DNA of 17,316 nt from Actinomycetota bacterium. Its GTDB lineage: Bacteria; Actinomycetota; Acidimicrobiia; Acidimicrobiales; Ilumatobacteraceae. The DNA lies in the NCBI GenBank assembly GCA_005805045.1, contig SYNW01000029.1, positions 1 through 17,316 of the forward strand, given 5' to 3'. The first letter of the stretch is position 1. Each line of letters opens with the position of its first letter. The translations under genes and the position numbers were made by a program. The notes under the pieces are model-generated. The model saw only the letters and a program-made list of their open reading frames with translations. It was not told the DNA's origin and did not search any database. Below, piece by piece: positions 12,878-17,316 of this stretch.

Positions 12878-13772
12878 CGCGCAAAATCCGAGTCAGAGCG
12901 CCCGACAGTTCGATTGGTCGATCACCCTGCACCGAGTGGCCTGCACCATCCACGACCAACACCTGTGCATCTGGTTTGCGGCGCTTCAACTCGGCTACAT
13001 CGGCATCGTCGACAACCGGAGACACTCCGCCGCGCACAAGAGTCATCGAGCACTTTAAGTCTTCAATCACATCCCAAAGTTTCGAAATTCGCGCAATTCG
13101 TTTCGCCGAATCTTCCGCCGAAGGGTGTGTCGAACGGTCGTAACGCCACTGCCACGACCCATCATCAAGCTGTTTTGCATTATGCAAAATACCCCGACGC
13201 AACGAACTCTCAGACCGAGTCGGGTTGTGCTCGATGGTGCGTGCAAGAAGTTCTTCGAAACTTGCAAAAGTTTGCGGTCCATTCACAAAATCAGTTATTG
13301 CTTTGGATTTTGCAGAGTTGACCCCTGGCGTGATATCTACGACGACTATCTGGTTAGCCAAGTCACCGCGCATGCCTGCTAACGCAATCGTCGTCAACCC
13401 ACCAAGCGACATGCCGACTATCAATTTTGCATTCGGGGCCCACGTCTCAATCGCGGTCGCAACATCAAGAGCCAAGACACTTGGCCCATAATCCCCATCT
13501 TTGCGCCAAGACGAGTGCCCATGTCCAGGTAGGTCAATCGCAACCGCCGAAATGCCCATCGCCAAAATCACCGTGTCCCAAGTGTGCGCATTTTGAGCGC
13601 TGCCATGCACGAACAAAACTTCCGGTGATGCGCTGCCCCACTTCAGCGCGCTCAATGTCCGCCCGTCTGTAAGTTGCATTGCAATTCGCTCAACTTTTGG
13701 CATCTCGGCGACGTTCAGCGAATACTCGGAAATATTTCCACCAAACATTGAAAACTCGTCGTAACTAATCAT
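12873..13772 (-). CDS. Alpha/beta hydrolase
   Basis: The 299-residue protein has the alpha/beta hydrolase fold marks: oxyanion-hole VLFVHGSAQ (52-60), DLPGHGHS (80-87), nucleophile elbow GMSLGG (Ser122) and catalytic histidine GAGHSVQGDRP (His279). The acid is probably an Asp in the VVDDADV segment (~253-259). There is no signal peptide, so it is probably cytoplasmic. Substrate class (ester, epoxide, haloalkane or C-C bond) cannot be told from these motifs. The start ATG lies 6 nt after the stop of the L,D-transpeptidase gene, with no Shine-Dalgarno and no TANNNT hexamer, so it probably depends on upstream transcription and translation. The TetR regulator follows after 17 nt. Confidence 0.9.
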   Translation of the reverse strand: MISYDEFSMFGGNISEYSLNVAEMPKVERIAMQLTDGRTLSALKWGSASPEVLFVHGSAQNAHTWDTVILAMGISAVAIDLPGHGHSSWRKDGDYGPSVLALDVATAIETWAPNAKLIVGMSLGGLTTIALAGMRGDLANQIVVVDITPGVNSAKSKAITDFVNGPQTFASFEELLARTIEHNPTRSESSLRRGILHNAKQLDDGSWQWRYDRSTHPSAEDSAKRIARISKLWDVIEDLKCSMTLVRGGVSPVVDDADVAELKRRKPDAQVLVVDGAGHSVQGDRPIELSGALTRILRA

Positions 13773-13778
13773 TGTCGA

Positions 13779-14867
13779 TCAAGGTGTGCTGGTCGTCGTC
13801 GGGCTACCAGTCACAGCCGTTGTCCCGACTGAACTGGGTGTCGTTGGCACTCCAATAATCGTAGTTGGCGAAGTCGGCAGCGTCGTTTCCGATGCAATTG
13901 TCGTGTAGTTCGGGTCTGGTTTATCGAAAGGTGCGACAGGCGAGCCATATTCTTCTGGTTCTTTAATGTCGTCAAAAACATAGACCCGATCCCCATATTT
14001 GACGAGCGCCGGAAAGTATCGCGCGACTGACATCGGTATTCGCACGCAACCGTGTGACGCCGGTTTAAGTGGCACCAATATCGCGCCATGTACGGCGATG
14101 TTGTAATTGAAATAGACGGGGTTATACAGCGATCCAAGTTTTGTTTCACGCATGCCCGTACGCCGATTATAAAAATAGAAAATGCCCGGCGGCGTTACAG
14201 CTTCACCGCAAATTCCAACTTTGATCTGCTGATCAGTCTCATTGCCTTCTTCACCTGGATCAATTTTCACCTCTTCGCACCACGGCACACCCGTGCCGCT
14301 CGACATATGGGTGACCAAAACTGGCTCTGCTTTTTTGAACACGATCAAAACCTGCTCGGGCAAATAAATTTCAACATGACTCGCCGAGTCGGCGATGCGC
14401 CGTGGCTTGATTATCAAATTCGACTGCATGATCGCCCAAGTCGACGGTGTCACGACACCAGTTGCTGCCTCTCGTGGCACACTCATCACCAGTTTTTCAA
14501 ACGCCCACATTGCCTGCACCGTGTTCTGCCCGAATTCACCGTCAATCGGACCTGGATCAAATTTCAAATCTTTCAAGCGTTGCTGCAAACGCAAAACGTC
14601 GTCGCCCTTCATGCCAAGTTCGAGGGTGCGATCAAGTGGCACAGTCACAAGTGACACCGAACTTGTGTCAACGACAACATCTGGGTTTGAGTTTTCACTT
14701 GCCAGGTCGTTTGAAGGACTCGACAACACCCCGACGGCAACGACTGTTGCTAAGACTGCAAACGCAATCAGCGCAAATCTCCACCGATCGATTACTGATC
14801 CGAGTTTCGGCAAAGAGTCTGGCTCTAGGCCACCAAATTCATCAGGGAACTCGTTGAAGGAACTCAT
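13779..14867 (-). CDS. Membrane-anchored L,D-transpeptidase with peptidoglycan-binding domain
   Basis: The domain order is: cytoplasmic acidic N-terminus (1-28), one membrane segment (~30-50), PG_binding_1 domain (~84-148; GMKGDDVLRLQQRLKDLKF, IDGEFGQNTVQAMWAFE), YkuD catalytic domain (~166-298) and a Thr/Pro/Ser-rich tail (320-362). The catalytic motif is IAVHGAILVPLKPASHGCVRIP, with His260, His272, Cys274 and Arg276. L,D-transpeptidases make 3-3 cross-links or attach proteins to peptidoglycan outside the membrane. Two extra cysteines (197 and 220) border a ~22-residue acidic insertion and could form a disulphide. The low-complexity tail may cross or bind the wall. The ATG at 14867 has TAAGTT 8 nt upstream. 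The GT2 gene ends 16 nt upstream. Confidence 0.94.
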   Translation of the reverse strand: MSSFNEFPDEFGGLEPDSLPKLGSVIDRWRFALIAFAVLATVVAVGVLSSPSNDLASENSNPDVVVDTSSVSLVTVPLDRTLELGMKGDDVLRLQQRLKDLKFDPGPIDGEFGQNTVQAMWAFEKLVMSVPREAATGVVTPSTWAIMQSNLIIKPRRIADSASHVEIYLPEQVLIVFKKAEPVLVTHMSSGTGVPWCEEVKIDPGEEGNETDQQIKVGICGEAVTPPGIFYFYNRRTGMRETKLGSLYNPVYFNYNIAVHGAILVPLKPASHGCVRIPMSVARYFPALVKYGDRVYVFDDIKEPEEYGSPVAPFDKPDPNYTTIASETTLPTSPTTIIGVPTTPSSVGTTAVTGSPTTTSTP

Positions 14868-14875
14868 TTGGAACT

Positions 14876-14881
14876 AACTTA
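14876..14881 (-). promoter_or_regulatory. Candidate -10 hexamer for the L,D-transpeptidase gene (leaderless)
   Basis: TAAGTT is followed by AGTTCCAA (8 nt) and the ATG at 14867, within the 16-nt gap after the GT2 gene. It could give the transpeptidase its own start within the run. Confidence 0.4.
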
Positions 14882-14883
14882 AT

Positions 14884-15648
14884 TCAGCTCTTCGAGCCAG
14901 TTGCGAAATCGGCGGGCTTTATCGCGTTCAGTTTCTTGCGCAAGGCGAATGCTTCACGCAAAATCTTGATGATCACGGCAGGTGAACTCAAAGTTGAGAC
15001 ACCTCGGGTGCGCGGAAAGTAATCGACTCCGAACTGAACGACTTCCATATTCAGTTTCTTGGCGCTGACTATTAGCTCGGCATCAATAAACGAGCCTTCA
15101 CTCTCTAGTTTGATCTGATCAAAAACAGTTTTACGACACAGTTTAAAAGCAAAATTGATATCGCGAAATCTCACGCCGAATAAAATGCGCACCATCAAGT
15201 TGTAGAAAACCGAATAAACGACCCGCACATACCCTTCACCGGTGCGATCAAACCGATAAGCACTGACAATGTCGGCCTCGTATTGACTCATCAGTCGTAT
15301 CGCGTTGTGTACCTCGCGCATGTCAAACGGCAAGTCAGCATCGGTATAAAGAACCAAGTCTCCCGAGGATGCCGCAAAACCAGACTTTATTGATCCACCT
15401 AGTTTGCGATTCACGGGGTGATGCACTACCTTGACGTGGCTGTCACGAGCCGCGGCGGTGTCTGCGAGTTGTGGCGTCGAATCAGTAGACGCATCATCAA
15501 CGATCACGAGCTCATAGCCAGAAATAATTTGTGATTTCTGCAGTTCGAGGCAAATATCTTCTGCCGCATTCAACGCGCGCTGCAGATACTGTTCTTCGTT
15601 CCACATCGGAAAAAATATGCTTAATTTTTCGAATTTTGCCTGAACCAT
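14884..15648 (-). CDS. Family 2 glycosyltransferase (polyprenyl-phosphate glycosyltransferase-like)
   Basis: The 254-residue GT-A fold shows SIFFPMWNEEQYLQRAL (10-26), ELVIVDDASTDST (46-58; nucleotide-sugar binding Asp51/52), NRKLGGSIKSGFAAS (80-94) and the metal-binding LYTDADLPFD (100-109). This set is typical of dolichol/polyprenyl-phosphate mannosyl- or glucosyltransferases that load a lipid carrier for envelope glycans. There are no membrane helices at the C-terminus, so it is the soluble catalytic type. The C-terminal part (residues ~190-240) is helical and basic. The ATG at 15648 has a purine-rich GAGAAGAG just upstream that could act as a weak Shine-Dalgarno, and TAGCCT 9 nt before it. 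The L,D-transpeptidase gene follows, which fits an envelope role. The donor sugar is unknown. Confidence 0.9.
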   Translation of the reverse strand: MVQAKFEKLSIFFPMWNEEQYLQRALNAAEDICLELQKSQIISGYELVIVDDASTDSTPQLADTAAARDSHVKVVHHPVNRKLGGSIKSGFAASSGDLVLYTDADLPFDMREVHNAIRLMSQYEADIVSAYRFDRTGEGYVRVVYSVFYNLMVRILFGVRFRDINFAFKLCRKTVFDQIKLESEGSFIDAELIVSAKKLNMEVVQFGVDYFPRTRGVSTLSSPAVIIKILREAFALRKKLNAIKPADFATGSKS

Positions 15649-15657
15649 ACTCTTCTC

Positions 15658-15663
15658 AGGCTA
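15658..15663 (-). promoter_or_regulatory. Candidate -10 hexamer for the GT2 gene
   Basis: TAGCCT is separated by 9 nt from the ATG at 15648. It overlaps by two bases the -10 candidate of the divergent membrane-protein gene. Confidence 0.35.
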
Positions 15664-15667
15664 TTGT
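15662..15667 (+). promoter_or_regulatory. Candidate -10 hexamer for the small membrane protein
   Basis: TATTGT is separated by 10 nt from the ATG at 15678. The spacing is at the long end for a leaderless start, so this is a weaker call. Confidence 0.3.
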
Positions 15668-15677
15668 CGGTCTTGCA

Positions 15678-16106
15678 ATGTCGTCTCTTCCGCCACCTAA
15701 TCCAGCACAAACCGAGCATGCGGGTTCGCTAACCCCAAGTTGGAAAATCGCGGTGATAGTCACGCACGTATTGATCGCCGGCTCATTGCTTGTTTTGGCG
15801 ATTTCTGCAGACACAGTGGGCAAGCCACCTTGGTGGCTCGCAAATCGAACCAGCGGACTGTTTTCCGTCCTTTCGATCGTCCCGTTTTTGGCACCCGTTG
15901 GGGTGATCATGGCGACGATTCGCGCTTCACGATTTACACCAATTGCAGGATTGGCGGCTACGGCATTATTGGCGGCAACAAGCGTGGTCGACATTTCACG
16001 GTCGCCAGGCATTGCTTTGGGCGAAGCAATCCTCGCTGCATGCACTGCGTTGACGACAATCTCCGCTTTTGCCGGACGCAACCGCTCAGTGGCGTCTGGG
16101 CTTTAA
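15678..16106 (+). CDS. Small four-helix membrane protein, function unknown
   Basis: The protein has 142 residues. After a short Pro-rich N-terminus there are four hydrophobic segments: WKIAVIVTHVLIAGSLLVLAI (~22-42), GLFSVLSIVPFLAPVGVIMAT, PIAGLAATALLAATSVVDI and IALGEAILAACTALTTISAF. No charged residue within the helices suggests a transport or catalytic site, and I recognise no family. The frame is open further upstream to 15531 but would run into the oppositely transcribed GT2 gene. The ATG at 15678 is the natural start. It is divergent from the GT2 gene with 29 bp between starts, and argG follows 43 nt downstream. Confidence 0.75.
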   Translation: MSSLPPPNPAQTEHAGSLTPSWKIAVIVTHVLIAGSLLVLAISADTVGKPPWWLANRTSGLFSVLSIVPFLAPVGVIMATIRASRFTPIAGLAATALLAATSVVDISRSPGIALGEAILAACTALTTISAFAGRNRSVASGL

Positions 16107-16137
16107 AACCCTCTCGGTTTAGTCTCCCTTGGTTCTC

Positions 16138-16143
16138 TACAGT
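16138..16143 (+). promoter_or_regulatory. Candidate -10 hexamer for argG (leaderless)
   Basis: TACAGT is followed by TAAGAC (6 nt) and the GTG at 16150. No Shine-Dalgarno is present. Confidence 0.5.
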
Positions 16144-16149
16144 TAAGAC

Positions 16150-17316
16150 GTGACAAAAAAAGACGCCAATTCGAGTGCGCCCGGCGCGAGCAGTTCTGGA
16201 TCCAAAGTTTTAACCTCGCTGCCGGTTGGTCAGCGAGTCGGCATCGCGTTTTCCGGTGGGCTCGACACTTCGGCTGCAGTTGCATGGATGCGTGAGCATG
16301 GCGCCGAGCCCTTCGCCTACACGGCAGATATCGGTCAGCCCGACGAAACTGACCTCGAGTCGATACCACAGCGCGCGAAAACTTATGGTGCGGTCGCCGC
16401 AAAACTTGTCGACTGTCGTGAACTATTGGTCCAAGAGGGACTCACCGCTTTGCAGTGCGGCGCGTTTCATATTGCGACTGCCGGCAAAACTTATTTCAAT
16501 ACGACACCCCTGGGTCGCGCCGTGACCGGCACGTTGCTGGTGCGCGAAATGAAACACGACGGCGTCGACATCTGGGGAGATGGCAGCACCTTCAAGGGCA
16601 ACGACATCGAGCGCTTTTATCGCTACGGTCTGCTCGCGAATCCGAATTTGCGAATTTATAAACCTTGGCTAGATGTCGACTTCGTACGCGAAATGGGTGG
16701 TCGCGCCGAGATGAGCGCATTTTTGACGGCCAAGAAGTTGCCGTATCGTGATGCTGCACAAAAGGCATACAGCACCGATGCCAACATCTGGGGTGCAACG
16801 CACGAAGCCAAGTCACTCGAAGAACTTTCGACCAGCATGCACATCGTCTCCCCGATCATGGGCGTCGCTCACTATGACAGCTCAGTCAAGATCGTGACCG
16901 AAGATGTCGTGCTCCGATTCGTGGACGGCTGGCCAGTTGCGATCAACGGCAAGGAGTTCGCTTCGCAGATCGACCTAGTGCTTGCTGCCAACGAAATTGG
17001 CGGTCGTCATGGCTTGGGCATGAGCGACCAAATTGAAAACCGAATTATCGAGGCCAAGAGTCGCGGCATTTATGAGGCGCCTGGACTCGCGCTTCTACAC
17101 ATCGCCTACGAGCGTCTGGTTTCGGCAATTCACAACGAAAATACCCTCGAAAATTATCGCACGATGGGTCGCCGATTGGGTCGCTTGCTTTACGAAGGTC
17201 GATGGTTTGATCCGCAATCGTTGATGTTGCGCGAATCACTGACGCGTTGGGTCGGTTCGCTCGTAACCGGTGAGGTAACCGTGCAGTTGCGTCGTGGTGA
17301 TGACTACAGCATTCTC
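16150..17316 (+). CDS. argG: Argininosuccinate synthase, long (E. coli-like) type, 3' end outside window
   Basis: ArgG joins citrulline and aspartate with ATP to make argininosuccinate, the penultimate step of arginine synthesis. The 389 codons in the window carry the ATP pyrophosphatase loop SGGLDTS (35-41), GQPDETD, QCGAFH, TYFNTTPLGRAVTGT, GDGSTFKGNDIERFYRYG, KPWLDVDF, AYSTDANIWGATHEAK, EIGGRHGLGMSDQIENRI and SRGIYEAPGLALLHIAYERL. These follow the ~447-residue E. coli protein nearly without gaps, so ~55-60 residues should lie beyond the right edge. Many actinobacteria instead have the shorter ~400-residue class. The start GTG at 16150 is preceded by TACAGT and 6 nt. The first ~20 residues are a Ser/Ala-rich extension not found in E. 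coli. No other arginine gene is visible in the window. Confidence 0.96.
   Translation, partial: MTKKDANSSAPGASSSGSKVLTSLPVGQRVGIAFSGGLDTSAAVAWMREHGAEPFAYTADIGQPDETDLESIPQRAKTYGAVAAKLVDCRELLVQEGLTALQCGAFHIATAGKTYFNTTPLGRAVTGTLLVREMKHDGVDIWGDGSTFKGNDIERFYRYGLLANPNLRIYKPWLDVDFVREMGGRAEMSAFLTAKKLPYRDAAQKAYSTDANIWGATHEAKSLEELSTSMHIVSPIMGVAHYDSSVKIVTEDVVLRFVDGWPVAINGKEFASQIDLVLAANEIGGRHGLGMSDQIENRIIEAKSRGIYEAPGLALLHIAYERLVSAIHNENTLENYRTMGRRLGRLLYEGRWFDPQSLMLRESLTRWVGSLVTGEVTVQLRRGDDYSIL

Noticed and set aside
14088..14877. Plus-strand frames of 136-188 codons antisense to the L,D-transpeptidase
   Set aside because: The minus-strand frame has clear PG-binding and YkuD motifs; the plus frames have none.
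15531..15677. Upstream extension of the small membrane protein
   Set aside because: It would overlap the N-terminal coding region of the GT2 gene; the ATG at 15678 begins a sensible hydrophobic protein.

Overview
The window looks like a compact chromosomal stretch from an actinobacterium of roughly 50% GC. The phylum call rests on a WhiB-type iron-sulphur protein, the F420 pathway enzyme CofC, a linked PafB/PafC pair, and a PIN-PhoH fusion of the mycobacterial PhoH2 type. A free-living aquatic member of class Acidimicrobiia (Ilumatobacter-like) is my best guess. That is inference from gene content and base composition, not a computed placement. I see no transposase, phage gene, CRISPR array, tRNA or rRNA.

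Layout. 1-2960 (minus) carries gpsA, a coupled 413-residue protein of unknown function, and selD, which runs off the left edge. cofC (3020-3649, plus) is divergent from gpsA. Next comes a minus-strand pair: an HU gene followed by a separate 28-codon, extremely lysine-rich microgene, closed by the only strong intrinsic terminator I found. About 500 bp without a gene (4143-4642) holds a 20-bp perfect palindrome, a 10-bp inverted repeat, a DnaA-box-like nonamer and an AT-rich tract. From 4643 to 7593 (plus) lie PIN-PhoH, WhiB, a limonene-epoxide-hydrolase-like protein and a DnaQ-like 3'-5' exonuclease. From 11318 back to 7595 (minus) lie pgi, pafB and pafC. rarD (plus) is divergent from pgi and ends tail-to-tail with a minus-strand block of GT2 glycosyltransferase, L,D-transpeptidase, alpha/beta hydrolase and TetR regulator (15648 back to 12229). 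A small four-helix membrane protein (15678) and a long-type argG (16150, cut by the right edge) close the window.

How the genes work together. Most are housekeeping: glycerol-3-phosphate supply (gpsA), selenophosphate (selD), F420 precursor activation (cofC), glycolysis (pgi), arginine synthesis (argG), and envelope work (GT2, L,D-transpeptidase). Two themes recur. The first is chromosome and genome care: HU with its detached basic tail, PafBC (known as the mycobacterial DNA-damage activator) and a DnaQ-like exonuclease. The second is leaderless expression. Twelve of the seventeen other protein genes have a TANNNT hexamer ending 6-10 nt before the start codon, and most of those lack a Shine-Dalgarno sequence. 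HU and its lysine-rich partner are the exception, with a real leader and a Shine-Dalgarno. I used the hexamer rule to choose the starts of selD, gpsA, cofC and whiB.

The two observations I rate highest are the HU core plus separately encoded lysine-rich tail, and the near-uniform leaderless promoter architecture.
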